A stretch of DNA of 32,390 nucleotides from Lysobacterales bacterium (lineage in GTDB: Bacteria > Pseudomonadota > Gammaproteobacteria > Xanthomonadales > SZUA-36), in the NCBI GenBank assembly GCA_009692275.1, contig SHZL01000003.1, forward strand, positions 1-32,390. Reading direction: 5' to 3'. The notes under the pieces were generated by a model. That model saw only the letters and a program-made list of their open reading frames with translations. It did no database searches and was not told where the DNA came from. This document shows positions 8,696-17,096 of the stretch, piece after piece (positions within the stretch are counted from its first letter, which is position 1; each line of letters opens with the position of its first letter). The position numbers and the translations under genes were made by a program.

Positions 8696-8723
8696 GGAAA
8701 CTCTGATTTATTCAGAGTTTTCC
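8695..8723. terminator. Bidirectional hairpin between converging genes
   Basis: A 12-pair inverted repeat (GGGAAACTCTGA, loop TTTAT, TCAGAGTTTTCC, one G-T pair) lies exactly between the converging stops of the beta-lactamase-like and amidohydrolase genes and overlaps both. Position and symmetry fit a two-way terminator, although a T-tract follows on neither strand. Confidence 0.65.
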
Positions 8724-10129
8724 TGGTCACTGCGCCCGCGCAAATTGGCTTCGACCGGCACGCCGTCCTGCTTGTATACCGTGCCGCCTTTCATCACCAG
8801 GTCGACGTCCTGCAACAGGCTGATATAGCGCAGGACGTCTCCCTTGACCGCGACGATGTCGGCATAGCGGCCGGCTACCAGGCTGCCCCAACGCTGCTCG
8901 ACGCGCATGAACTTGGATGGCCAGTAAGTGGCAGCCTGGATGGTCTCCATGGCGGGCACACCCATCACGTTGACCCAGACATCCAGTTCATGCCAGGTGG
9001 ACTGGCAGTGAAATTTGAGCGGGATACCGCTGTCCGTGCCCACCAGCAGGACGACGCCAGACTCACGTAATTGCTGGAATTTGCGCTGCAGCGTTGGCTT
9101 GCGTTTGGGCGTCAACTGGAAATAGAGCAGTTCATCAGGGTGCGCAATGGATGCGGAAATGTCGGCGATGGTGTCCGCCTGCAGTCCACGGTTCCAGCAG
9201 TTGTCATCCAGGGCTTCCGGATTGTCCCGCGTGTACTCGTAGTTCCACAATCCTTCGACGGTTGGAGTCCAGTACAAGGGATCGCCGACGATCATGCCGG
9301 CAGCGGTACGCTCCTCGAGTGGAAGCATCACGCTTTCCGGGTATTCCGGCGCACTGGACAGGCCCGTATGCTCGAAGTTGTCGACGCCAACCAGCAGCCC
9401 GCGGCGTATCTCTTCCGGGCGGTGGGCATGCGCCACCACTTTGAGGCCACGTTTATGCGCCTGGTCGACCAGGGCCTGCGCTTCCTCGATTGTCATGAGA
9501 TCCTGGTCGATCATCTTGATGACATCGACACCGGCATCAGCGAGCCGGTTGACCTTGTCGCGCGCGTCATTCGGGCCGTTTATGCCCCAGCGGTAATCTT
9601 CCGTGCCCGGGTAAGGCGCATGCTGCAAAAACGGCCCGGAGACAAACAGCCTTGGCCCGGGAATTTCCCCGTCATTGATGCGTTTGCGCACCTGCAGGCT
9701 GTCATCCAGCCCGGCGCCCAGGTCGCGGGCCGTGGTGACGCCCGCCAGTAACAGCTGCACCGCAGAAGCCGGCATGATTTCGCTGGCGAATCGTTGCTTG
9801 TAGGTCGGCATCCAGTGGTCGTAGTCGGCATGCCCATTGATATCCAGGTGCACATGCATGTCCCACAAGCCGGGCAGCACGCTCATCCCTTCCGTTGAAA
9901 TCACTGCATAGCCAGCAGGTACCGGCAGTGAATCCACCGTGCCGATTTTCTCGATGGTCGCGCCGTCAACCAGTACCACGCTGTTGTGCAGCGGCGTCGA
10001 GCCCAACCCGTTGATCAGCGTGCCGCCCACCAGGGCTTGCTTGCCAGCCGCCGACGCGGTCGCTGCAAAGCATGCGGCTGAAAGGACGATCAAGAGTTGG
10101 CAGGACATCCGGAATCCGCTGTGTTCCAT
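8708..10129 (-). CDS. Secreted imidazolonepropionase/prolidase-like amidohydrolase
   Basis: A 473-residue exported metal-dependent hydrolase of the amidohydrolase superfamily (imidazolonepropionase-like, Xaa-Pro dipeptidase-like branch). A signal peptide (MEHSGFRMSCQLLIVLSAAC to about ASAAG) is followed by the small beta-sandwich (LVGGTLINGLGSTPL), the metal motif LPGLWDMHVHLD, VIKMIDQD (likely ligand lysine), VVAHAHRP and FEHTG (histidines), and the catalytic-aspartate motif LLVGTDSG. WGSLVAGRYADIVAVKGD completes the sandwich. The start is set at 10129 because GGGAG lies 7 bases before that ATG and the signal peptide begins there; an upstream in-frame start at 10171 would add 14 unneeded residues. 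It lies 53 bases downstream of the cofG-cofH fusion on the same strand and may be co-transcribed, but nothing ties it chemically to F420. Substrate unknown. Confidence 0.86.
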   Translation of the reverse strand: MEHSGFRMSCQLLIVLSAACFAATASAAGKQALVGGTLINGLGSTPLHNSVVLVDGATIEKIGTVDSLPVPAGYAVISTEGMSVLPGLWDMHVHLDINGHADYDHWMPTYKQRFASEIMPASAVQLLLAGVTTARDLGAGLDDSLQVRKRINDGEIPGPRLFVSGPFLQHAPYPGTEDYRWGINGPNDARDKVNRLADAGVDVIKMIDQDLMTIEEAQALVDQAHKRGLKVVAHAHRPEEIRRGLLVGVDNFEHTGLSSAPEYPESVMLPLEERTAAGMIVGDPLYWTPTVEGLWNYEYTRDNPEALDDNCWNRGLQADTIADISASIAHPDELLYFQLTPKRKPTLQRKFQQLRESGVVLLVGTDSGIPLKFHCQSTWHELDVWVNVMGVPAMETIQAATYWPSKFMRVEQRWGSLVAGRYADIVAVKGDVLRYISLLQDVDLVMKGGTVYKQDGVPVEANLRGRSDQENSE

Positions 10130-10182
10130 GTTCAATCTCCCAGCAGGAATTGGGTCGCTCTGACCCTGCATCCCGATATGTT

Positions 10183-12585
10183 TCAGGCCAGCTGGCGCAC
10201 ATTCAGCTGTGGCGCAGGCCTGGGCACGGGTGCAGTTGAGTACAACGTAGTGCGCTGGTATGGCTTGCGCCCGCAGGAGATGATCACGCGTTCCAGCGTG
10301 GCCGGTTTCATTTCCTGCCCGTGAACTGCGCCCGCCGCACGCGTGATGCTTTCGTTCATCAGGGTGCCACCTATGTCATTGGCGCCCGACTGCAGGCAAA
10401 CCCGTGCGCCTTCCAGGCCCATTTTCACCCACGAGGTCTGGATGTTCGGAATGTGCGTGGACAGCACCAACCGCGATACGGCATGCATCAGCACTGCTTC
10501 GCGAAAGGTCGGGCCGCGCCGTGACTGGCCACGCCGGTAAATGGGCGCCTCATCGGCCACGAACGGCAGCGGCACGAATTCGGTGATGCCACCGGTACGA
10601 ATCTGCAGTTCCAGGACACGCAGCAGGTGGACCGCCCAATGGTGGTAGGCATCAACATGTCCAAACATGATGGTGGCCGTGGTTGGCAAGCCGACCCCGT
10701 GTGCCGCCCCGACCACGGCCAGCCACTGCTCCGTGTTGAGCTTGTCCGGGCAGATGATTTCCCGGATATCGTCGGACAGGATTTCCGCCGCGGTACCCGG
10801 CAGGGTCTTGAGCCCAAGCTCTTTGAGCTGCCGCAAGAACGCTGGAATTGTGAGGCCCAGAGTTTCCGCCCCGTGGGTAACCTCCAGCGGAGAAAACGCG
10901 TGGATATGCATGTCCGGCAAAGCCTGGTGCACCGCAGCACAGATGTCCAGGTAGGACTGTCCGGTGAACTCAGGATGGATGCCCCCTTGCAGGCAGACCT
11001 CGGTGGCGCCGCGTTCCCAGGCTTCAATCGCGAGGTCAGCCACGTCCTGCGGGGTTTTCAGATAGGGTGCGTCGCTGGCTGGCGTGCGTTTTTTTCCCTT
11101 GGCAAAAGCACAGAACTTGCAGCGGTAGGTGCACAGGTTGGTGTAATTGATATTGCGATTGACCACGTAACTGACCTGGTCACCACAAATCGATGCACGC
11201 ATGCGATCCGCTGCCTGGCAAACGGCAAAATACTCATCTCCCCTGGCATCAAACAGGCGGCTGATCTGGGCAATGCTCAGGGTGTTACCGTGTTCTGCCT
11301 GGTGCAGGATTGAACTTAAAGCGGCTGACACGTGGCGGCGATTGATGCGTATGTAGGAGGCAGATGGCGCCGTCCGGAAGTCGTGCGGGACTTCTACAGA
11401 CGTTCCGCTCAGCCAATTGTCTTCTCTCGCCAGGCCTGCGCTGTCAGACAGCTTCAACACGAAGGGCCGCACTTCGTCAGCCAGCCAGGTTTCGGCGGCG
11501 AGCGCGAAATTGCGGTAGATCGTCAGCCGCTGCTGCAGGCACTTGCCGGCTGCCCTGGTTTCCTCGGATAACACTTCGAGCTCAGGCCAGGGTGATTCGG
11601 GATTGACGTGATCCGGCGTGAGCGGGGACACGCCACCCCAGTCGTTGATGCCGGCTGCTAGCAGGCGTGCCCAGCCCCCCGAGTTGAGATTGGGTGGAGC
11701 CTGGATACTCATTGCCGGGCCAAAAATGATCCGCGCCATGGCCACGGTCCAGAGCATTTCTTCTGCCGCCGGTGGCGCAACCCGGGCCATCTTGGTATCG
11801 GCCTTGGGCACGAAATTCTGGATGATGATTTCCTGGATATGGCCGTACTTCTGCTGCACATCCCGGATCGCCAGCAATGAATCCAGCCGTTCTTCGCGCG
11901 TCTCACCAATGCCAATCAGAATGCCGGTCGTAAAAGGAACCCTGGCCTGGCCCGCGTCCTCCAGGGTCTGCATGCGCACCGCCGGGTCCTTGTCGGGTGA
12001 ACCGTAGTGCACCTGCCCTTTCCCGCACAACCGCGGCGATACGTTCTCCAGCATGATGCCCATCGAGGCAGACACCGTACGCAGCATGGCAATCTCCGCC
12101 GGCGTCATGCATCCGGCGTTGATGTGGGGCAGGAGGCCGGTTTGCTGCAAAACTTCCCGTGCGACGTGAGCGACATACTCAAGCGTTGTGGCAAAGCCCA
12201 TCTCGGCCAGCATCTTGCGGGCCGCCTCGTAGCGCAGCTCCGGTTTCTCGCCCAGCGTGAACAAGGCTTCCTTGCAGCCCATTTCCTTGCCCTGCCGGGC
12301 AATGGCCAGCGCTTCTTCAACCGACATGTAGGCGGAAGACAGGTGTTTGGGCTCGGTCGCAAACGTGCAGTAATGGCACAGGTCACGGCACAGGCGGGTC
12401 AGTGGAATGAATACCTTGCGCGAATAGGTCACGATATTGCCATGGCCGGCATCGCGTAGCGCGGCTGCCTCAGCGCAGAGCTGCTCCAGCGGAACCGTGG
12501 CAGACATCCGGTGGACCTCAGCCCGTCCCGGAAAGGTGTACCCCGGCAGATTGTGGACGGGGCTCTGATTTATTGCGTCACTCAT
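10183..12585 (-). CDS. fbiC: FO synthase, fused CofG-CofH (FbiC type)
   Basis: This 800-residue protein makes FO (7,8-didemethyl-8-hydroxy-5-deazariboflavin), the chromophore of coenzyme F420, from a riboflavin-pathway intermediate and tyrosine. It has two radical-SAM domains in one chain. The N-terminal CofG half (about 45-370) has its cluster motif at C66-x3-C70-x2-C73 (CRDLCHYC). The C-terminal CofH half (about 420-790) has C485-x3-C489-x2-C492 (CTYRCKFC). The full length matches the fused actinobacterial FbiC; archaea use two separate proteins. The start ATG has GAGG upstream and lies 3 bases after the cofC stop, so the two are probably co-translated. FO synthesis is the committed step and this gene is the best single marker of F420 production. 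Confidence 0.97.
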   Translation of the reverse strand: MSDAINQSPVHNLPGYTFPGRAEVHRMSATVPLEQLCAEAAALRDAGHGNIVTYSRKVFIPLTRLCRDLCHYCTFATEPKHLSSAYMSVEEALAIARQGKEMGCKEALFTLGEKPELRYEAARKMLAEMGFATTLEYVAHVAREVLQQTGLLPHINAGCMTPAEIAMLRTVSASMGIMLENVSPRLCGKGQVHYGSPDKDPAVRMQTLEDAGQARVPFTTGILIGIGETREERLDSLLAIRDVQQKYGHIQEIIIQNFVPKADTKMARVAPPAAEEMLWTVAMARIIFGPAMSIQAPPNLNSGGWARLLAAGINDWGGVSPLTPDHVNPESPWPELEVLSEETRAAGKCLQQRLTIYRNFALAAETWLADEVRPFVLKLSDSAGLAREDNWLSGTSVEVPHDFRTAPSASYIRINRRHVSAALSSILHQAEHGNTLSIAQISRLFDARGDEYFAVCQAADRMRASICGDQVSYVVNRNINYTNLCTYRCKFCAFAKGKKRTPASDAPYLKTPQDVADLAIEAWERGATEVCLQGGIHPEFTGQSYLDICAAVHQALPDMHIHAFSPLEVTHGAETLGLTIPAFLRQLKELGLKTLPGTAAEILSDDIREIICPDKLNTEQWLAVVGAAHGVGLPTTATIMFGHVDAYHHWAVHLLRVLELQIRTGGITEFVPLPFVADEAPIYRRGQSRRGPTFREAVLMHAVSRLVLSTHIPNIQTSWVKMGLEGARVCLQSGANDIGGTLMNESITRAAGAVHGQEMKPATLERVIISCGRKPYQRTTLYSTAPVPRPAPQLNVRQLA

Positions 12586-12588
12586 TAC

Positions 12589-13365
12589 CTAAACCTCGCT
12601 TGCCTCTGCGGCTGGCATGTTGCAATCCCTGTCGCACAGAAATTTCCATGTTGCCGTGTGCTGAAACTCTTCATTGTGCCGGTAATACTCCAGCAAAATT
12701 CCTAGATCCCCGGGCTCATCGACGTCCATACCCACCGTCAGCGATTCCAGTAAAACGACGTCTGCGTGACGCGAACCGGCGCTGGCACAATGTAACGCAA
12801 AACTGTCCGGACCATAGCAGAACTCGAAGGGCTGCCCCGCATCGAGGAACAGGCAATTGGTGCCGCCACGATCCGCCGAGGGGCTGATTCCTATCATTTC
12901 GCCGGCACAGCTTACTGCCCGGGCGAGGAAAATTCCCGCCAGGCGGTCCAGTTCCGTGCCGGTCACAAGCGGAATGTCGGAATGAATGATCACCAACCGG
13001 CGTCCTCCGTTTTGGCGGATGGCCTCAACCCCAAGGGCAATGGCCGCGTTCATGTCGCAGTTGCCATGCTCCTGCACCAACAGCAGTCCCCGCTGCAGGG
13101 CCAGTTCAGCCACCCGCGGGTCCGCAGTCACAATGGCAATTCCCGAGACTGCCTTGCTGGCAACCAGTGCATCCAGCACATCCTTCAGCATGGCAAAAGC
13201 AAAATCTTCACGCTTCGGTCCAAAGTACTGCTGCAGGCGTTGCTTTGCCATCGTCAAAGCCTTGACCGGAACCAGTGCCCACAGGCTTTTGGCAACGGGA
13301 CTGCGCGCTGCAACCGAACTGTTGGCGAATGCTTGCGTTTCTAGCGGTATTTGAATAATGTTCAA
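12589..13365 (-). CDS. cofC: CofC/FbiD-type guanylyltransferase of F420 biosynthesis
   Basis: It activates a three-carbon phosphate (2-phospholactate, phosphoenolpyruvate or 3-phosphoglycerate, depending on the organism) with GTP, giving the donor that CofD attaches to FO. The core starts at LWALVPVKALTMAKQRL, the signature of the family's nucleotide-binding N-terminus. VTADPRVAELA, IIHSDIPLV (metal-binding aspartate) and GTNCLFLDAG with FCYGPDSFALH follow. The 5' end is uncertain. The open frame reaches 13515, but the first 75 codons look non-coding and contain a promoter-like sequence. I set the start at the TTG at 13365, yet a later non-ATG start (for example CTG 13284) would give the usual length of about 210-230 residues. 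It is the first gene of the minus arm. Function is clear; start and three-carbon specificity are not. Confidence 0.9.
   Translation of the reverse strand: MNIIQIPLETQAFANSSVAARSPVAKSLWALVPVKALTMAKQRLQQYFGPKREDFAFAMLKDVLDALVASKAVSGIAIVTADPRVAELALQRGLLLVQEHGNCDMNAAIALGVEAIRQNGGRRLVIIHSDIPLVTGTELDRLAGIFLARAVSCAGEMIGISPSADRGGTNCLFLDAGQPFEFCYGPDSFALHCASAGSRHADVVLLESLTVGMDVDEPGDLGILLEYYRHNEEFQHTATWKFLCDRDCNMPAAEASEV
13351..13365. promoter_or_regulatory. Palindrome TTGAA-N5-TTCAA, candidate operator, F420 divergon
   Basis: A perfect inverted repeat with half-sites TTGAA and TTCAA and a 5-base spacer; one more flanking T/A pair extends it to 6-base arms at 13350-13366. It lies just downstream of the candidate -10 for cofC, where a repressor would block initiation. 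The identical half-sites with identical spacing recur at 24580-24594. Confidence 0.5.
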
Positions 13366-13375
13366 ACTCTGGGTG

Positions 13376-13403
13376 ATGATAGCAAAAGTTACACGTGTTG
13401 CAA
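13376..13403 (-). promoter_or_regulatory. Candidate sigma-70 promoter for cofC-fbiC
   Basis: On the minus strand TTGCAA (13403-13398) and TATCAT (13381-13376) are separated by 16 bases, a fair match to -35/-10 boxes. It points towards cofC, with predicted initiation near 13369, beside the TTGAA-N5-TTCAA palindrome. No convincing plus-strand promoter for pgl was found in the same gap (13366-13567). Confidence 0.45.
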
Positions 13404-13567
13404 GACGGACTGAAGCGGCCACGCATTGCCACGCTCGCAGTGTCACCATTATGATGAAATCGGTATGCCGTACAAGTTCAAATTGCGCCACTAACCCCCG
13501 GTTTTGGTGAATCAATGCAAACAGGAATGATTAGGCCAGGTTGTCTGCGGCTCCCAAGTGACCCGCA

Positions 13568-14254
13568 GTGAATCTGTTGTCGCTGGCATCACCACCGGAC
13601 CTCGCCAGGGCTGCGGCGGAACACATTGGTACCTGCGCGCTGCAGGCGGTTGCGCAACGCGGTCGATTTTCACTCGCCCTCAGCGGCGGCAGCACGCCGT
13701 GGCTGATGTTGAACCATCTGGCTCGCCTGGATCTGCCCTGGGATCGTTTTCATGTTTTCCAGGTGGACGAAAGGGTTGCACCCGATGGCGACCCGGAAAG
13801 AAACCTGACGCACATCCAGGCCCAGTTCACCAGCCGGGTCTGCATTCCACCGGGCCAGGTGTATGCCATGCCGGTACTGGAAGAAGACCTCGATGCTGCC
13901 GCCAACAACTACATGCACACGCTGCACGGCCTTGCCGGCATGCCGGCGATCCTTGATCTCGTTCACCTCGGGCTGGGGGGCGACGGGCACACGGCTTCAT
14001 TGTTTCCGGGCAACCCCGTGCTGGACTCGCTGGCTCTTGACGTGGATATTGCCCGTGTTGCGCAGCAACGCATGCGCATGACGCTGACTTATCCCGTCAT
14101 CAACCGCGCACGGAATATCCTGTGGCTGATCAGCGGGGCGGACAAAGCCGGCATGCTGCAGCGCCTGATCGCGCAGGACCAGTCAATTCCGGCAGGACGC
14201 GTCAGCCAGGACCTGGCGACCATTTTTACCGACATTCCGTTGCTTACTACCTGA
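13568..14254 (+). CDS. pgl: 6-phosphogluconolactonase
   Basis: A 228-residue cytoplasmic enzyme hydrolysing 6-phosphogluconolactone to 6-phosphogluconate. Pgl/SugI-family motifs are all present: LALSGGSTPWLML (phosphate-binding loop, about residues 36-48), FQVDERVAPDGDPERN (active-site loop) and LGLGGDGHTASLFPG (catalytic histidine loop). The length is normal for the DevB/Pgl type. The start is GTG at 13568 with no strong ribosome site; the family N-terminus fits. It is followed after 33 bases by the F420-dependent glucose-6-phosphate dehydrogenase, whose product is its substrate. The pairing therefore makes a two-step unit that turns glucose-6-phosphate into 6-phosphogluconate while reducing F420. 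Assignment is secure. Confidence 0.95.
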   Translation: MNLLSLASPPDLARAAAEHIGTCALQAVAQRGRFSLALSGGSTPWLMLNHLARLDLPWDRFHVFQVDERVAPDGDPERNLTHIQAQFTSRVCIPPGQVYAMPVLEEDLDAAANNYMHTLHGLAGMPAILDLVHLGLGGDGHTASLFPGNPVLDSLALDVDIARVAQQRMRMTLTYPVINRARNILWLISGADKAGMLQRLIAQDQSIPAGRVSQDLATIFTDIPLLTT

Positions 14255-14287
14255 TTTTATTGCTAACACACTGAGACATTGCCAACC

Positions 14288-15307
14288 ATGACTACTCATT
14301 CCAAGCTCAAACTAGGTTACAAAGCATCCGCTGAACAATTCGGCCCCCGCGACCTGCTGGAGTTTTCGGTCCTCGCAGAGGAGGTCGGCTTTGACTCGGT
14401 TTGGGTCAGCGATCACTTCCAGCCGTGGCGGCATAAAGGCGGGCACGCACCGTTTTCGCTGGGCTGGCTGGCGGCCCTGGGCGAGCGCACATCCAGGATC
14501 ACCATGGGCACCAGCGTTGCTACACCGACCTTCAGATATCACCCCTCGGTCGTAGCACAAGCATTTGGAACCCTGGGAGCGCTCAGTCCGGGGCGCGTGG
14601 TGCTGGGGGTTGGCACCGGTGAATCGCTGAACGAGGTGCCCGCCACGGGCATGGAATGGCCGGGGTTCAAGGAGCGCTTCGGGCGGCTCAAGGAATCGAT
14701 AACCTTGATGCGCAAACTTTGGACCGAAGAGCGCGTGACCTATGACGGTGAGTATTACAAAACGTCAAACGCCACCATTTATGACCGGCCGGACGAACCC
14801 ATACCCATCTACATTGCTGCCGCCGGCGAAATGGCAGCCCGGCTTGCCGGCAGGGTTGGCGATGGTTTTATCTGCACCAGCGGCAAGGCCCCGAAGCTTT
14901 ACAGCGAAACCCTGCTGCCCAATGTTCAGACCGGGCTTGAAGCATCCGGGCGGAACATGAACGACCTGGAAAAAATGATCGAGATGAAAGTATCGTTTGA
15001 TACGGACATCGACGCTGCCCGGGACAACACCCGGTGGTGGGCTGCGCTGGCTCTGTCACCCGAGGAAAAAACCAGCGTGGAAGACCCGCAAGAAATGGAA
15101 CGGCTGGCGGATGCCTTGCCGCTGGAGCGCATCACCAGTCGCTGGATCGTTTCCGCTGATCCGGAAGAGCAGGTGGAGCGCATCCGGCCCTATATTGAAC
15201 TTGGCTTCACCCACCTGGTGTTCCACGCGCCGGGTCCGGACCAGGAGAAATTCCTACGCCTGTATGCCGAGCAGGTGCTGCCACTATTGCGCAAGAAATT
15301 CGGTTGA
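14288..15307 (+). CDS. fgd: F420-dependent glucose-6-phosphate dehydrogenase
   Basis: It oxidises glucose-6-phosphate to 6-phosphogluconolactone and reduces F420 to F420H2, the cell's supply for F420-dependent reductases. It is a 339-residue luciferase-like (LLM) TIM barrel. Block after block matches mycobacterial FGD1 as I recall it: [80 protein letters not shown]. Catalytic and substrate residues are kept: D42, H43 and W47 (FGD1 D39, H40, W44), E112 (E109), and the phosphate-binding K200, K261 and R285 (K198, K259, R283). The last three separate true FGDs from other LLM enzymes. The start is ATG 14288, which gives the family N-terminus; a TTG 9 bases earlier is possible. cofE follows after 40 bases. 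Confidence 0.96.
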   Translation: MTTHSKLKLGYKASAEQFGPRDLLEFSVLAEEVGFDSVWVSDHFQPWRHKGGHAPFSLGWLAALGERTSRITMGTSVATPTFRYHPSVVAQAFGTLGALSPGRVVLGVGTGESLNEVPATGMEWPGFKERFGRLKESITLMRKLWTEERVTYDGEYYKTSNATIYDRPDEPIPIYIAAAGEMAARLAGRVGDGFICTSGKAPKLYSETLLPNVQTGLEASGRNMNDLEKMIEMKVSFDTDIDAARDNTRWWAALALSPEEKTSVEDPQEMERLADALPLERITSRWIVSADPEEQVERIRPYIELGFTHLVFHAPGPDQEKFLRLYAEQVLPLLRKKFG

Positions 15308-15347
15308 GTTCCAGAACGACTGCTAACCGATTACGCGTCGTCTTCCG

Positions 15348-16115
15348 GTGAATTCGCCTGGACTGCTGATACACCCCGTAACGGACCTGCCGCTGGTCCG
15401 TAGCGGAGACAATCTCGCGCTGCTGATCGGCACTGCCTGTGATCGTGTCGGCTTCGCCCTGCAGGATGGTGACGTGCTGGTCCTGGCGCAGAAGATCGTA
15501 TCCAAAGCGGAAGGCCGGCAGGTGCTGCTGGCTGATGTTGAGGCTTCCCCGGAAGCGGTGAAACTTGCCAAAGAAGTGGACAAGGACCCAAGGCTGGTTG
15601 AACTTGTCCTGCGGGAATCGGACACCATCATACGCAAGACCCGCGGCGTGCTGATCGTGCGCCACCGCTTGGGCATCGTCAGCGCCAACGCGGGGATTGA
15701 TCAATCCAATATCTCCCACGACGAAGGCGAGTCGGCACTGCTGCTGCCGCTGGATCCGGACCAGTCCGCCCGGCGCTTGCGCGCTGACTTTGCCGCGGAC
15801 CACAACTTAAACCTCGGTATCATCATCAGCGACAGCATCAACCGTCCGTGGCGCATGGGCACCGTTGGCATCGCCATCGGCAGCGCGGGCATTACGGTAC
15901 TTGATGACCGGCGCGGACAGGCCGACATGTTTGGCCGGGAACTCAAAGTCACGATGATCAACCGCGCGGACTCAATTGCGACAGCAGCCATGCTGGTGAT
16001 GGGTGAAACCACCGAACGCGTCCCGGCCGCCATAGTGCGGGGCTTTCCTGCCGAAAACTCTTCGCAGGGAGCTGCGGACAGCCTGCGGCCCCTGGCCGAA
16101 GACTTGTTCAGGTAA
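15348..16115 (+). CDS. cofE: F420-0:L-glutamate ligase (stand-alone CofE)
   Basis: It adds L-glutamate residues to F420-0 using GTP, forming the polyglutamate tail. The 255-residue protein covers the CofE domain only: VLVLAQKIVSKAEGR, SANAGIDQSN, LPLDPDQSARRLR, IISDSINRPWRMGTVG and DMFGRELKVT are family motifs in the expected order. Mycobacterial FbiB carries an extra C-terminal nitroreductase-like domain that reduces dehydro-F420-0; it is missing here, and the next gene starts 2 bases after the stop. The start is GTG at 15348 without an obvious ribosome site. Co-transcription with cofD is near certain from the spacing. Confidence 0.95.
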   Translation: MNSPGLLIHPVTDLPLVRSGDNLALLIGTACDRVGFALQDGDVLVLAQKIVSKAEGRQVLLADVEASPEAVKLAKEVDKDPRLVELVLRESDTIIRKTRGVLIVRHRLGIVSANAGIDQSNISHDEGESALLLPLDPDQSARRLRADFAADHNLNLGIIISDSINRPWRMGTVGIAIGSAGITVLDDRRGQADMFGRELKVTMINRADSIATAAMLVMGETTERVPAAIVRGFPAENSSQGAADSLRPLAEDLFR

Positions 16116-16117
16116 GC

Positions 16118-17071
16118 ATGAGCACGGGGCGATATCTCGCCATCACCGGTGGCGTGGGCGGCGCCAAGCTGGCACTGGGTCTCTCTAAAATCCTGCCGCC
16201 TGAGCAATTGGCGTTTGCGGTCAACACCGGTGATGATTTCCGCCATCTTGGCCTGCTTATCTCGCCGGATATCGATACCCTGATGTATACCCTCAGCGGC
16301 GACAACAATACCGAGACCGGCTGGGGCAGGAAAGGCGAAAGCTGGCAGTTCATGGACGCGCTGGCGCAACTGGGTGGCGAGACCTGGTTTCAGCTCGGGG
16401 ACAAGGACCTTGCCCTGCATGTCGAGCGCACCCGCAGGCTGGCAGCCGGAGAGTCGCTCACACGTTGCACCTCGGCCCTCGCCGCGTCGCTGGGCATAGC
16501 GCATCCCATCTGGCCCATGTCCGATGACAGCGTAAGCACACAGGTGCTCACGGCCGGCGGGCCGCTGGCTTTCCAGCACTATTTCGTGCGCGACAAGTGC
16601 GTTCCGGTGGTCACGGGCTTTGCATTCCAGGGTTCAGGCAACGCGAGGATCAACTTGGAAATACTCCACTGGCTGGACCAGCCTGACCTCGCCGGCGTGA
16701 TCCTTTGCCCTTCCAATCCCTTCGTCAGCATTGATCCCCTGCTCTCACTGCCCGGCATGCGCGAGCGCCTGGCAAGGTGCGAGGCGCCCGTCATTGCGGT
16801 GTCACCCATTGTTGCCGGCGCCGCCATCAAGGGGCCTGCCGCCAAGATGATGCATGAACTGTCACTACCCGTTTCGGCCACTGCGGTACTGCGCCACTAT
16901 GCCGATTTCCTCGATGGCTTTATCGTGGACGAGCGCGACAGCGAGTTGCAGGCTGAACTGGACTCGTCCGGAGTCGCCATCAAAAATGCGCAGACCGTGA
17001 TGGACAGCCTGGAGGACCGCGTTGCGCTGGCCCGGGTTTGCGTGGAGTTTTGTGCCAGCCTGCCGTTCTAG
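16118..17071 (+). CDS. cofD: CofD/FbiA, F420 phospholactyl-type transferase
   Basis: It transfers the activated three-carbon phosphate made by CofC onto FO, giving F420-0 or dehydro-F420-0. The 317-residue protein begins with the family nucleotide-binding motif ITGGVGGAKLALGL (about residues 9-22). NTGDDFRHLGLLISPDIDTLMYTLSG follows, the conserved metal- and FO-site region. LCPSNPFVSIDPLLSLPG and SPIVAGAAIKGPAAKMM are further family blocks. Length is normal. It is the last gene of the plus arm and, with cofC, fbiC and cofE, completes the F420 pathway. A 13-base tandem duplication begins at its stop codon. Confidence 0.96.
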   Translation: MSTGRYLAITGGVGGAKLALGLSKILPPEQLAFAVNTGDDFRHLGLLISPDIDTLMYTLSGDNNTETGWGRKGESWQFMDALAQLGGETWFQLGDKDLALHVERTRRLAAGESLTRCTSALAASLGIAHPIWPMSDDSVSTQVLTAGGPLAFQHYFVRDKCVPVVTGFAFQGSGNARINLEILHWLDQPDLAGVILCPSNPFVSIDPLLSLPGMRERLARCEAPVIAVSPIVAGAAIKGPAAKMMHELSLPVSATAVLRHYADFLDGFIVDERDSELQAELDSSGVAIKNAQTVMDSLEDRVALARVCVEFCASLPF

Positions 17072-17091
17072 CCCTAAGTTCTAGCCCTAAG
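17066..17091. repeat. 13-bp tandem duplication at the cofD stop
   Basis: TTCTAGCCCTAAG occurs twice in perfect tandem (17066-17078 and 17079-17091). The first copy contains the cofD TAG stop, so the second provides a spare in-frame-independent TAG. It is probably a simple slippage duplication. Confidence 0.8.
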
Positions 17092-17096
17092 TTCAA

